Notes: a model not told the origin generated them from the letters alone. A stretch of 64,000 nt of DNA from Tubiluchus corallicola (GCA_030141605.1 JAQGDQ010000521.1:91870-155869); one strand, 5' to 3'. Shown: positions 1-13,900, counted from the stretch's first letter. Numbers and translations: made by a program.

Positions 1-137
1 CTCTGATGTCCATCGCAGCAGGTGATCATCTTCCTCTGTTAAAACATTGAATAGGATTGGAACTGGCTCTCCGAGGTCTTCGACAGCACTTTTCTGACTG
101 AGTTCATCAATAATCTTGGGTTCACTGGGACACAAAC
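1..137 (-). CDS. TWSG1: TWSG1 coding exon 2 (partial)
   Basis: It opens after acceptor AATAG at 138-139 and completes a Gly codon to restore CVG-LCPSEPK. It encodes the linker after the N-terminal domain and continues past the window edge. Confidence 0.85.
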
Positions 138-827
138 CTATTAAACAATTACAAGTTTTAGAACATTTCGATTTTTACACAACCATGTTTGTTTAACAAA
201 AGTTGTACATGACATTGTTAAAAAAGTAAACTTTTGATGTGCATGCATGCTACTTAATACCATGAAATTAACTCTTAAGCTACCTGACAGAGCTAAGCTA
301 GCAAAGGTGACCTGGTCTTAATTTGAAGTATAAAATATGACACTTTATTTATACGATGCAATTACAAGTAGGTCACATATATTTATGCTATTTATGCTGA
401 AACTTCACAAGCAACCTAGTAATATTACTATGTTAGTCAATCAAACTGCTTTAAAAGAGCTGACATGAAGTTCAAAAGTTGAAGTGAAAATTGTGAAGGT
501 TGAGTAGTTTTTGTAATTTCAAAAAGATAATATTTTTGATAGTGAGGTTACTCAAATTCAAGGAACGCCATGTAACAAAATAGGCCTGCATACACACATA
601 CCAACGCAAGAACAACAGTCAGTGTATAGATCGTGTAGGCACTTGTAACAGTCTTTGCAGCAGGTGCAAGAAGATTCAGTCATGTCACATTCACATGACT
701 TAATTAACATGCACTTGCTCACGACGCTGGCACATACGGCTTCATTGCAGCCATACAACTCATTGTCAAAAGCAAATGCCACGAAGATGCCAAATGGTAA
801 AATGAATGCAAGCTTCAGTACATCCAT
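1..827 (-). CDS. TWSG1: Twisted gastrulation (TWSG1) homologue, 5' part, cut by window edge
   Basis: This is a secreted, cysteine-rich modulator of BMP signalling; in known animals it acts with Chordin and BMP ligands outside the cell. Two coding exons are visible: 827-602 and 137-1, joined in phase 1 (donor GTATGTG, acceptor TTTAATAG). The start ATG at 827 has an in-frame TAG directly upstream. Residues 1-26 form a hydrophobic signal peptide. The mature part has the family's cysteine spacing, with stretches such as CNEAVCASVVSKC, CTCCKDC and CCSCVG. The second exon carries the family's VEDLGEPVPILFNVLTEED-like segment, matching the EEL-EPIPSLFRALTEGD region of vertebrate TWSG1. The C-terminal cysteine domain lies beyond base 1. 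The family call is firm; orthology rather than paralogy is inferred. Confidence 0.9.
138..601 (-). other. TWSG1 intron
   Basis: AT-rich intron of 464 bp with GT-AG borders. I see no other feature in it. Confidence 0.85.
602..827 (-). CDS. TWSG1: TWSG1 coding exon 1 (signal peptide and N-terminal Cys domain)
   Basis: It holds 75 codons plus one base (phase 1). The sequence before the ATG, TGTGTATTTGTAG, itself resembles a 3' splice site, so a 5' UTR intron may end immediately before the start codon. Confidence 0.88.
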
Positions 828-3800
828 CTACAAATACACAGAAACAAGAAATATGAAACTAAATGTAAATGTGATAATTGCACTATCAGTTCATGAACAA
901 GTTGTTATCTGCAAAATTGGTCTCCGCTTCACACTGATTACTTTTGTTCTTATAAGTTTTTCTTCACAATAAGCAAACTATAACTTTGGAGGGCCTCAGT
1001 TATGGACAGTCATGGCTTTGCCAGAGAAGTCAACTATATTAGGAACACTTAGCTCAAGTGATAAGTTTTAGTGGGCTTATGTCTGCCACTTCACTAGCAA
1101 GTAATCATGGTGAAGAATGGTACCTATACACTACTACTTTGCTACAGTCAAAAATTTTACATAACAAGTAACATACATTTGTTTTACACAAGTTCTGTAG
1201 AACTCAGTGATGCTTTAAAAAGAATTTGCACTAAGTACTGGTAAATCACACACTTTCTAAAAGTACTAGATGTACTTGTTACTATCACTACTATGATACA
1301 CAATTTTCACTAGCTACAGCTTGTATTCCAGGAGAAATTGCAAGGATCATAGCACAACCATGGCAATTACATGACCAATGGTCTTGGAATTTATTTCTCA
1401 AATGGGACTTCTGGCTACTAGGCTGTTAGATAGTAAAAGAGTAAAAGACCAAACTCTTTCAAGAGAAAAGCTGATCAACTAGTCTGGACCGCAAAACACT
1501 GGTTACTTGCTTAATGAGTTTTTGTGCCAAAATGCCTGGATACATCATTTATTGTTATTGTGTAATTCATTTCGTCAACATGTTATTAAACAGCAGTCTA
1601 AGAAACATAGGCAAATTTCAAAATCTGATGACAGCTCATTCCTGAAGGTGCATCATGTTGAAGCCTACCCACCATAGTTTGTTCATTTGTGAATATTAAA
1701 TGTCTGCACACCTTTATAGTGAGTAGAACTAACAACATGTTGGAATACAGAAAGCTTCTCTTGTAACCTCCAAGAAAGTTTTAACTTTGTGGTTTAAATC
1801 GCACGGAGGAAGTTTCATTAGCTCAATCCACTTTCAGGTAATTGAAATCACTAGCAATCACTAAATGAGATAGGTTGCTTGGTATGTCGCATAATGCTTT
1901 ATTAAACTTTCCCTTCTGTACTGTTTGGTGACCTATAAATACAACCTACCAACAAACTTTCACACTGTATAAGCTTTAATATCCAATTCAGACGTGAATT
2001 GTTTCTGACAAAATTTGCAAATCATACAAGTTGTGTTTGCTACTGTATTACTGTCAGGCATGATAGGCCAATCATGTACTTTACAATCAGCCATAATTTT
2101 ATCTCAAATGCATATACTCTGGCTACCAATGTTTGTCCAAAAATTCGTAACATTATCTTTGTGAGGATGCAGAGAATAACTGCTATGTCACACGCAGGTA
2201 ATACAGTAGCCTACGTCAGATGTAAATGATTAAAGCGTTGCAGTAAGTGTTATGGTAAAAATCGCACTCAGTTCAACTGAAAATATACGGCACATGATTT
2301 TTCTGCTCTACAACTCCAACTTCACTACGAAGGCAGCTCTTCACACTTCAACGATGGTTTAATAAAAAAAATTATAAGGCTAATCCGCTATCAACAGCAA
2401 TCGAAGCACCACAGGAGTCTAACATACCAGCAAGCATATTAAAAACAATTACAAAAGACAACAATGCATCTTACACTGATGAGTTATATTACTTATTAGT
2501 ATTACATTTAAATAGCCACAAAAACAAAATAATGTAAAGCAGCAGTAGGAACAGCAAACCTAACTTGTCAATTTTAGCTCTCTCTTTCGAACTGCGAAGA
2601 ATAAGAGACCTAACCATAAGATGATCTTTGACAGTCTCTATTCAACAGTTTAAGAAATTAAAACAGAATTGATGCTTCAAGTATTTCACTAATATTAACT
2701 ACTAAGTGAATTCCAAGGGCGAATTTACTCAATTCAGTTCAATTTATTTGCATAAATACCCTTCTAGTACTTTGGCAATACACGTACTACTAGTACTACT
2801 ATTAGTACTACATAGGAAATACAATTTATAATATAAATTTGACAAAATACAAAACATTCTAGTATGATGACACAATATTTACATAACTTTATACTACATT
2901 TTTATGATGCAAAAGCTAGTATCAACATAAATGCCAATAACTGTTAGTTAAAATTTATAACATCGTAGTTCATAATCATATTCATACTATCATAGTCATA
3001 CTATGAAAACTTACAATAAATACTAATTTACATTTCACTGACGTGGACACTCACAATTTTCATGTTTAGGACCGACTTGTTTATGGTAAACACTTTGACA
3101 CGTTTGTGACGATATTTAAAGTTTTACTTACCATCAAAAGGAATAATTGTTACAATTTTCAAAATTCCATGACTTTATGAAGAGCAACCATTTTACTTTT
3201 AGTCTGGTGCACAACTTTTTCTATGTTTAGTCACGTGATTATTGTATACACATCACCATGTCCAACCAGTGCCCACAAGTTGTGTTTTTACTCTGTGCAC
3301 TGAGTTGCTTTCAATTTTAGTTGTGGTTGATTGTACTCAGTTGTACGTTCTATGTGTGTATGAATATACTTGGACGAAACCCGTTAATCTTTGGACTTCT
3401 TACCCGGAAAACTGAATAGCAATAGGAATAAAGTGAGATGGTCACACGTGAGAGAATAGATAAACATTCAGGATCTTCTGTAAGGAGCGTAAATATGTTA
3501 CTAATTTTTGTAGCCGGTAGGCGTTAAGTAGTCTTTTAATTTATAAGTGATTAACTATATTATGCAGGTTGCACTATTTTTTATAGTATGATTCTAATTC
3601 TAGGTACTTGTTATGTAATTATGCTTGCCTAACGACGTTTATCGCATTTTAATGGAGCAATAGTTACACAAGTCGTTTTATATGTTATTTTTTGTAAGAA
3701 TCTAAGTAATTTCTCATACCTGTGCTAGTTTTAGCGTAAGCAGTAGGTGTTTAGTTGTTGCACCCTAATTGGCAGTATGGCACTGCTCCAAGTTGCTGAT

Positions 3801-4428
3801 ATAGTTGGTTGCAGAAGTCTTTGGTGTTATTTAAATTCGTACAAAAAAATGAATTATTAATATTAGTTGAATTTGGCTTCGCTCGATAAGTGGGTAATAA
3901 AAAGAAAATAGGCCACAATTATTAATACAAGAAAGAAACAATTGCAATTAACATTTCTTAGCACAAAACTTACAATTTCAGAAATCGTGTACTAAGCATT
4001 GCACAAAAGTTTGCACGTGCTGAAAATAGGAAATTAAAGGTGGGCTGCACACTGATAAAAACAGCTTTTTCAACATTAAATTAAAACGTGTAGTATTTAC
4101 GTTATTTTGGAATAATGAAAGTATTAATTCTTCTGCTGCAAAGAAAATCTTCAAAGATCATCATCGCAGCTAAGAGTCTCAAGATAATTGTATTGCATTT
4201 GAGCATGAGATTATAGTTTTTCTATGGTACCATCACTACCATACCATTTACTTTTAGTAATTCTGTAACTGTAGGTGAGTTGTTTAGAACTTAGTACATA
4301 TTTGTCCAGTATGTAGAAGTATGTTCAACATGTAGAATTAATAGACATTTAGCTTCAGTTATGTGTGGATTTACTACAGATATCACCTCGCAGGGTTCTG
4401 TGTAAAAAACTAATTTCTTTTCTTGCAG
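828..4428. other. Intergenic region between TWSG1 and SLC6 starts
   Basis: No supportable gene in 3.6 kb between two divergently transcribed genes. It should hold both promoters and any 5' UTR exons. The stretch is AT-rich, with short simple tracts (for example TACTAGTACTACTATTAG near 2790-2815) and only short chance reading frames. Confidence 0.6.
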
Positions 4429-4466
4429 ATAGTGTGTCTGACTCCATTATAGGTACATTTATTACA

Positions 4467-4535
4467 ATGGAGTCGGTAAGTCCCGGAGATGCCATTAGGA
4501 TCACAGACAAAGATGCCAATAGGACCTATCACTAG
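4467..4535 (+). other. Upstream ORF in probable SLC6 5' leader
   Basis: ATG at 4467 in a fair context (ACAATGG) opens a 22-codon frame ending in TAG at 4533-4535, 104 bases before the SLC6 start. A 3' splice-like TTTTCTTGCAG ends at 4428, suggesting the leader exon begins at 4429. A consensus donor GTAAGT lies inside the frame at 4476. Confidence 0.35.
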
Positions 4536-4639
4536 TCTAAATGTTGTCCATATGCTTGTAAAAAGCTTGTACATAATGTGATAATGTTGCAGTTGTATAC
4601 ATAATTGTGGCATCGTAAAATTACATACAACATTCAATT

Positions 4640-4904
4640 ATGAAATCTGCTGCTAGAAAAGGTCTTCATGTGCCTCTTCCTCAAGAGGGAAGTGGTGTGG
4701 AACTAGGTGCAATGTCAAATTCTTTAACACCTGATACGCCTGGTGATGAGGATGATATTGAGCAAGTGAGCATTCAAGTTGTGAAGGAGGGTGACAGAGT
4801 AGAGTGGGGTAGCAAAGTTCAATTTCTTCTCTCTGTTGTCGGCTATGCCGTTGGATTAGGGAACATCTGGAGGTTTCCGTATCTTTGTCAGCAGAATGGT
4901 GGAG
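4640..4904 (+). CDS. SLC6 exon 1: cytoplasmic N-terminus and TM1
   Basis: 88 codons plus one base. The N-terminal tail is acidic and Ser/Thr-rich ([14 protein letters not shown]), followed by the start of TM1. Donor GTTTGT. Confidence 0.92.
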
Positions 4905-7900
4905 GTTTGTTAACTGCATAATTCTTACTTAGGTGGCAACTTAATGTAAATGACACTTTTGTAAGGTAAACTGAGTACATATTTCCATATTTTAGTGCCA
5001 GATTCTTTTGTTCTATATTTAAATAAATACATGCATGAAATTCAACTATTCTGCATTCAGAGTTTTACTTGTACTTGTGACCAAAATGTGCAAGCAAGAC
5101 CACAGGTTTGATCGTACCTATTTTCCTAAGTAATTTTCAGGTTAAAACTTTGGAAGACTTGCATAGTTGTCTAAACTTTCTTACTGGGAGAAAGGCTTGA
5201 ATTGTTTCAATAAGCGGCTTGTTAAAGTACAATTCAGTGAATATGTCTGCTATCAGAGGCTACTGAAAATTATATTCACAAAAAAGTTATGAATGTGACC
5301 TTAACAATTATTAGTTCACTTACCTACTGTAAATTGGATTAATTGGAAATGTGATTTTTGAACAACATATGAAATTCAGTTACAAAAAATAGTACTATGC
5401 AATAACTTGTAACGGTGCCCTTATTAAAAAGTTGACCCTACTTGCGGGTACCATCTCATATCTGATGTGCTGCCTTTGGCCACTAATAATTTAGTCTAAT
5501 CTTGCAGAGAATTTGTTCTGTTTCCTTTTAGGTGCATTTCTCATACCATACTGCATCATGCTGATATTTGAAGGAATACCTCTGTTTTACCTGGAGCTGG
5601 GTATCGGGCAGAAACTCAGAAAAGGCAGCATTGGTGTTTGGAATGAGATTCATCCGTACCTCGGTGGACTGGGTATATCCAGTACAGTTGTGGCTTTCCT
5701 GGTCGGCATGTACTACAACGCCATCCTTATGTGGTGTTTCTACTACTTGTTCCGTTCTTTTACTTTGAAGTTGCCGTGGAGTGAATGTCCTATGGACACG
5801 GCAGACAATGGCACAGTGGTCCATGAGTGCCACATTAGCTCAGCCACGTCATACTTCTGGTATAGAAAGACATTGGACATTTCACCAGGAATTGATGACA
5901 CCGATGGTATTCGATGGCCATTGCTTGGTTGTCTGTTTTGTGCCTGGGTGCTCGTGTATGTATGTATCATGCGAGGAATAAAAAGCTCGGGAAAAGTAAG
6001 TGATAACATCTAGGGTAGCTTGCCAATTTGGTTTTTGTAGGTTTCCCTAGTTTTTCAGTCTGTGCTCACAAATTAAATTAATCTATTAATCTCTCTCTCT
6101 CTCTCTCCCTTTCCCTCTCCCTTTCTCTCTCCCTCTCTCCCTCCCTACCTCCCTCCCTCCCTCCCTCCCTCCCTCCCTCTTCATCCCTCCCTCTCCCTCT
6201 CCCTGTCTCTCCCTCTCTCTCCCCCTCCTTCTCCCTCTCCAACCTTAGATTGCTTTGCTTTCTACTCCTTTGGTGGTAAATACTGCCTGCCCCAAGAGGA
6301 ATTGTTATTTTTATAGTTATTGCCAACTAGGCAATTAAGAAAGAATAATCTAAGATTTCTTTCCTGTAAATTAATAATTAGCAAATTACAAAGCAGCATT
6401 GTATTCTTTTGCTTTGTTATTGTGTTATGGTAGACAAAAATCTAGAACTTTAATATCCGAGCGTCATAATGCCCCACGTCCTAGGTAAGTTAATCATCCT
6501 GCCAAATTTCAACCAGATTGAATCATGGGAACATACAAGTTAAATGAATTTAAAATTAATTAAACAGCTAAATTAATTAACTAATCATCGAATTGCTGCA
6601 ATTTTTTGGCTTTGAACCAAAGACATCCTAGCTAATCATCATACCAAATTTCATCTCAGTTGGATCACGGGGACATGGAATTTAAATTAATTTAAAGTTA
6701 ATTAACTAACTAATTATTAAGATACTACATTTTTTTATTTTGAATCAAGGACATCCTAACTAGGCATTGCATCAAATTTCAACTCAAGTGGATAAGTACT
6801 TTTGGAATTGGATCAATTTAGAAATAATTAAACAGTTCTGTTAAATTAACAAATAATCGAATTGTGACAAATTTTTTCCTTGAAAAAAGGACGTCGTGTC
6901 TAATAATCACACCAAATTTCAACTCATTTGGATGAACACTTCTGGAGTTATTTCGACTCCAAGTAGCGATCGGACAGCGTGCGTAACCAGGTTTTTTTTT
7001 GTAAGACCCAAGCTAACACTCGGAAAATAAATTCAAAAGCTAACGGTACGCCTTTACAATTTATGGTTCATAGTGTTCGTGCAGTGTACAGTACACTAGG
7101 TTGCAGTGTTTTGCCTAACGAAAAGCTAATTGTACGTTAGAAGTGTTTGACCTGGGGGTTCTAACAGTTTTTAAATTATGCCCTGTAAAATATCTCCAAT
7201 TAGAAATATCCTGACGGAACTTGTACATGCCATCAGCATTCGGCACAGATAAATCTTTTGAGCCGGCTACTGTTGACACAAAACGTTGGTTTATATCATA
7301 GTGAGTTTGTAAGGACTTTACTCTTAGAGGTCAAGATGTTGCAGTACAGTTTTGAACTAAAACAGGATGTGTGGTTCTAAAATACGGGTCGTTAAAATAA
7401 GTTGCAGTTACTGTATTCGCATTCGCGCGAAAGTCATTGGTAAGTTGCGTGAGCTCTGAACCAGAATTGAAAGGAAGCTCGAACATTCGATATGACCATC
7501 GCCAAATCAACAGTAACAGCTTTTCTTTCGTAATTATTTCTGCCACCTTCCGTTCCCTCTTTCTTTCTCATGCCCTCCCGTTTGTGTCTCTTACTCGGAC
7601 TTCTTGGAAATGTGCGCGCTTCATATATGTATATATCCGGATGCCACGCTGACCTCCCTGCAGCTTCTGACATTCTGAGAGTGAAAATACCATGTGCTGC
7701 TTTGTGTGTAACGCGATACTTTCAGTATGCGGGTATAAACTGCACAAGCCTAGGAGTGGTGGTAGCCTGTTGTTTTCATTACTCAGCTCAATTACTGTGC
7801 AGTCATTTACCAAGAATTGTTTGGCTACAGTCAAAAATTTTCCACTGACGAAACTAACGCTTGGGCTAACTTTCCAATACGTTATATTTTAATACACATG

Positions 7901-10900
7901 TTAAGATATTCCTAGCTGTTGTCTGCTATAAATAGGTATTTCTTGGCATCTCATTGTACCATGATGACCTTCAATTTTATAATTTTATTATTGCTTTTTT
8001 TTACAATCCTTGGAGCCATTTTCACGTAATTTTATGACACAACTATGTCCTGCGATTTAGTATTGGCTATATTCTGAGTGTCTGGCTGCAGTCTATTCAA
8101 CTCTATTGTGGCACGTTTCCCGCCCTAGCGTGCTTGCTGTACACGTGCTTCATGCATAGTAGAGACTACAAAGTATTGATCAAGTCTGTTGGCAGCGGGC
8201 CAATTTGGCAAAATGCCAACTAGCCACGCTGTGTTGTTCAGTTGTTGAATGGCTAGCCTCTAGTGGAAAGTTTTCACTGTGTAGTGTGATTATCTTTCAC
8301 ATAATAGTGTTCAATACGTAAACCAAGCACTTATATCTAAACCAATATGCCGAGAAAAAGCCAATGCAATAATTTGAAAACTGTCAAGGCAGGGTGAATT
8401 GGTACTAGAAAAATGTGGTACGGGGAATGTTTGGTACGAGGAAAATATGGTACAAGGAAAATTTCGCACTAAGAAAGTTTGGTACTGAAAATATCTATAT
8501 CTCAGTATAAATAATTTTTCAACTGGAAAATTTGGGATGCTTTCCCAACAGTTTTGAGGGTTTTGTGGTAAGTTTTGGAGAGTTTTGAGAAATTTGAGGG
8601 TAAACAGTTTTGCTGTTTACTGTCAGAATCTGTTAAACAATAAAGTAATGGTCAATTGCCAGTTTTTAGCAAGTCAACTGCCTACCTGCTCGTCTGTCCA
8701 TCTGTACAGCTGTGCTTTAATAATTACTATAATGACATAGGCGCATGTAACATTTATTGCTTTTTAAACAAGCACTCAGATATATATAAGTAAAAATAGT
8801 ACTGACCTAAGAATGAGAGCTCCTATCATTTGCTCTTTGCAAAGTTTGACAAGTGTGTATTATTTCCACTAGCCAAACTCTGTAAAAGCATTTTGTATAA
8901 AGTCTGAGTTGAATTTAAATCATTGTAATTATCAAAAGTGCTGTAAATGTGCCACGTAGGTCATGCCAGCAGTAACCACTTTATGCCGTAGTAATTACTA
9001 TCATTCTCGCTGTTGCTGTAATTGTCATAATCATTGTCACTGTCAAAATCATCATCAGTGTCATCTTTGCCATAATCATCACTGTTATCAAACCGTCATC
9101 ATTATTATCATCGTCATTGTTGTCATCATCAACATTATTGTCGTCACAGTCCACCATTATCTTGACACGTCAGCAACAACAGTAACAGTGGTGATGGCGA
9201 TCAGGATTATGATGTTCACTGCCAACAATATCAACAGCAGCGTCAACAGTGATTACAACTACAGCAGCAATAACAAGAAGACCAGCAACAAGAATGGCAA
9301 CAACAACAATGACGGCAACAATAACAATGACAACAATAGCAACAGCAATAAGCCAACAACAACAGTAATGGCAGCAGCAACAGCAACAAAACAACAAATG
9401 TAACAATGACAACAGCAGTGATGATGATGATGATGATCATGGTGAGAAGAAAAAGTAAGTTGAGAATTAGCGTACAACAAGAATAAGAACAGTAGCAGTG
9501 GCGATGATATCAACAGTAACAACAGCAACAACAACAGCAGCAACAAAACGAAAAAGTAACAATGACATGATGACAGCAATAATGATGATGATGGTGATAA
9601 TGGTGGTGTTGGTCATCAACAAAAAAGCAAGCAAGAAACAGACAAACAACAACAACAATGACAAATAACTGATGACAAACAAACGAAAAAACAAAAACTA
9701 ATGCAATAATATAACTATTTCGGGTAGTTATTACTTTTTCAGTAGTTTGCATAAAATGTGTTTTAGTAGTATCAAACTTTCCTGGTACCGAACTTATTCC
9801 GTACCGTTTTTGCCTTGCAGTATGGTACTATGTTTACTTGTACCAAAAATGCTTGATAAAACTACCTTAGTACCATATTTATCAGTACCATATTTTCTAT
9901 CTACCAATTTTTCCCTGTACCAAAAATTCCTAGCAGCAAATTTTCCCGGTACGAAGATTTTCTCGTTTAAAATTACCGGGACCATACTTGTACTAAACTT
10001 ACTAGTATCAAACTTACCGCGCACCAGTACCGAGTGTGATTGCTTTAAATTTGCCTAATAATTGTAGTCCTGAAATAAATCATGGTAAATGTATCGTTAC
10101 ATGAGAAAATGGATTAATTTTCCCTGTGCAATATAGAGAGTATAATTATTCTCGGCATAGATTTAGTATGGTTGCTAATTATCTGATTTATCTCTAACAA
10201 AATACAGCCTCAGGTTGTACTTGAAGCCCTATGCAGATATGCAATACGTTTTAGTTGCGCAACTGAAAATTAGACTAGCATAAAGTTAGTCACATTGTTG
10301 CTTTGCAATGCAGACAATTTCTAGAGAAAAGTACATCGAGAGTGAATAATCAAATTTAATTTTAGGACATCATGCAATCATACCACTGTATCCAGCTGTA
10401 ATATCCGTTATTACTTACTGGGCATCACATATTGGGGGCAACAAAAATGTGGTACCTGTCATTGTAGGACGCACTTCTTATGGCGACATCGTGTTGCTCT
10501 CAGGGATTTATCTGATCATTGTAATAATGAGTTAATCAGCAAGGAGCAATAGTTAATGTGGAAATTAGTAAACAGGAATTTATAGCATTATTTTGAGTCT
10601 TAATCTCAACATTATTAATTGTCAATTTGTCATACATAATTGTGTGGTATTAAGGACGCGCTGCAATACAGAACGCTAGAGCTAACACTAGGTGAAAAAC
10701 GAACGTTTTGATCGTACAGCTTTTTCTAGTTACGTGTTTCATCTATAAGTGTCATACGCTAGACGCGTAACTGAAACAGCTTACGTGAGTAGAATTAGCA
10801 GTGTGAATGGATATTATTCTATCTTAACTATTAACTAGCTTTAATATTAGGTTTCAGCTGCTTCCGTTTGCATTGTCTTATCTTCTAGGTCACTGAGGTC

Positions 10901-13900
10901 AAGCTAGTAGCACAAATACACAAATCTTTTGAGGTGACTCATGCGCACAGTGCAGTTGATTCCCACTTTGAGCTTGAAAGTCGGCAACGAACCCAACTGC
11001 CAAAAAATTAAATTCGTTGTGAACTTCTTATAATGTGTTAACATGCGATTACATTTAAAAAAAATGCTATAAATATTTAGGATTGATCATGCATCGTAGC
11101 AAATGCGAATAAATTTTTATTTGTTACATTTGTGCCAAATTTTCATTCATAAAAAATGCCAACTGCCATAATTTTAGTCCAAGTCGAATTAAAAAGAGAA
11201 GATAAATGAATTATTTCTAGGCCAGAATAAAATTCGGCTAACTTGCTTAAAATATTAAGCAAGAAGTGTATCATAATTTTTTACTTACCTGATACCTTCA
11301 AGACACAAAAATGGCGGTAATTAAATTGTTTTGGTAAAGTGGCACAGTTAGTTTAATTCTTACTTTACTTGTTATTTCACAAACGTTAATTAGTGAATAA
11401 ATGACATTTTTAAAACGTTTAACGCTAGTTTTTGTAACGTCAGTCATCAAACCGCATAATGCTTATTGAATTTTTATACATCTCACGTCTATGTGTATGA
11501 CAGCGTTTTGAAAAGGAGCATACAGTTATTACTGTAGTGTACATACATTAGTTCGTCAAAGTGAAGTTTGTACCTAATACATACCTGCATCTGTCATTAA
11601 GGCTACCTGAATTCCGGGTAATTGATACAGGAATGACATACTCGTGTCATTAACCCGCATTCCTTGAGCAGGTATTTTTACCTGCAGCTAGGAGGGATGC
11701 ATTAATGACAAAGAAAAACCACCTGCCCCATAATATGATTTTACTCATGTGATCATTTCCTAATACTTCTCGATCTCTGTGTTTAACTGTGGATAGCAAT
11801 CCACAGATTCACTAAAATCATGTTTCTGTGATTCAATATTTAGATTCATTTATCTGCTTCACATAGCAATTTTAGATTGTTATCTGTGGGTCTTAACTGG
11901 TGTACCTATCACTGTCTCTTACTCTGGTCAGTAATTCTGGTTTGTGAGGAACTTTTTTTCGTAACTTGTATCTCGCGTGCCTGTGTAAGTTTATCTTAAT
12001 AGGTTAGAAGCGTTAGTAAAATGTTAAAAAGGGATAAGGTCTTTATGATAAGTTTAAGGTTATACTTCAGAATTTCTTGTGATGTTTTAGTGTGCCAGTT
12101 TCATGTTAATTAAGACCTATTGTGCGAATGCCTTATAAAATTTATAGGGGTGAATAATGATAATTTTTAATAAGAAATAATAGAAACACAAAACCTTTTC
12201 CGAAAAACGAAAGCTTAAGCTTCCAGTAAGATACTAGTGTGGACATATGCTTGTTAAGCCTCCACACAAGTTAAAGAATGAAATTTACCTTGCACGCTAC
12301 GTGACCATGCAGTTCGCAAAATTTTCGCACTTCTGTTTGCGTGGGCTTGTTACAAGAAATAACAACGAAATAATCTTTAATTACAAGCAATGGAATGCTT
12401 TATGAAAATGTCCGTGTTTCTTTTATTTAGGGATTTTTGTGAATACGTTTTGGGAACAAAATTGAACAGATGCTTTATTATTCATATGGAGCATTTTCGC
12501 GTGGATTCCTATCCTGGCCGCTCTTTTAGTCCTATTTCTCTTCTACAAGATATTCGTTCCTTCATTTTCTATTTAGTTTCGTGTTTTCCTGCTTTCTGTG
12601 AAAAATATGAAGAACTGCAAACACGACCCATTTTCAAAAAAACCGTGGTTACTGCCTGTCTGCATGTACATGTATTTATATAGTTTGGACACGATGTTTT
12701 TGCAAGTTCAAATATGTCAAGGTTATCTGTGCCGTCTCGCTTTGGTACTGTACAACTTTCTTAGTTTCTAAACCTGCGTCTATATTTAAAACTACGCGTA
12801 GGAAGCTATCTGACAAGCTGACAGCTATCACTTACTAACGCAGTTTTTCTCGTGTCTATATTTAACTCGGTTTGCCTCTGCTATCAGCTACTATTTAATA
12901 AGTTTATTTAGTAACGCGTAGCGTCATCTGGCGACAGGCAAAAATAACGAAAATTCTTGCCAAGAAAAACAGCTTTTTGCGTGGTATTGCAAAATGCATG
13001 TACCTCATATTTTCCTTGCTGTTGAGGAAACTGCGCATAATTTTAAAGGTTAATTTTGCGAGTGAAATCTATGCAATAAGCACCCGTATAATGCCGGGAT
13101 CATAATTTGTGATTTTCAACTTTATAGGTGATGTTGACAATGACGGCAAAAGCTGCTAAAAATTTTTAATTGGTCCTAGTGCTGTTATAAGAAGTAAATA
13201 ACTTATTACTGCACTCATTTTTTTTTACATTTTTAACTATTTACTAAGTATTTATTAAGTATTGTTAAGTATGTAAAAGAAGTGATTTATATTTTACGGT
13301 GGGCCCAGTAAATAATAAGCATTAAATTGTTTTACATGCTGAGCTGGTAGTATTACATTCAGTATCGGATAGCACTGTTGTTTGTTTGTTCGCCCTTCAC
13401 AGGCCGTTGAACTCACTGACCTATTGTTAATATTCACAAGTGAGTTTTTGAGGTAGTCTTACTGCAGGCAGAATCCAGTGCAATCTTTCTACTTAGATTT
13501 GTTTACTCCAACAGTTCTTCACCACATCATACAGATCATCGTGGGATATTGTGTCAGCTCATTTAATACCTAGCGGTTTTTTGTAGAAATGCCTCTGAAA
13601 AGCATCAATTTCCTTCTACTGTTTAACTTTTATTGTCCATAGCGTGAGGTAGTTGATTAATATCAAATGCAACTGTTTGTTGAGTCCAAAAAAACAATGA
13701 TCACAAAGTAATTCAATTTAGAATCTGATTTTCCGTTGATTAATGTCAAAGGCAACTGTTTGCTGAATCCCCAAAGTATTAAACCTAGAATCTGATTTTC
13801 CATTTATCTTGGTAAAAGCCCTGCAACTTGTGCATTTTCCATGATGAGAGCTTGAGTAGTCAAGTAGTCTCTGTACAGAAGTTGCAGAGTTTTGTCTAGT

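Noticed and set aside
6078-6326. Arg/Glu/Gly-rich minus-strand frame
   Set aside because: Product of the CT/CCCT microsatellite inside SLC6 intron 2.
8963-9403. 146-codon His/Cys- then Asn/Ser-rich plus-strand frame
   Set aside because: It is a translation of trinucleotide low-complexity DNA. Overlapping frames on both strands are equally open and there is no domain or splice context.
9170-9752. Several Leu/Val/Cys-rich minus-strand frames resembling membrane segments
   Set aside because: Reverse translation of CAA/CAG/CAT repeats; hydrophobicity is an artefact.
12390-12683. 97-codon plus-strand frame inside SLC6 intron 2
   Set aside because: No family resemblance. The SLC6 coding frame closes perfectly without it, and the surroundings lack a consistent donor/acceptor pair that would keep phase.
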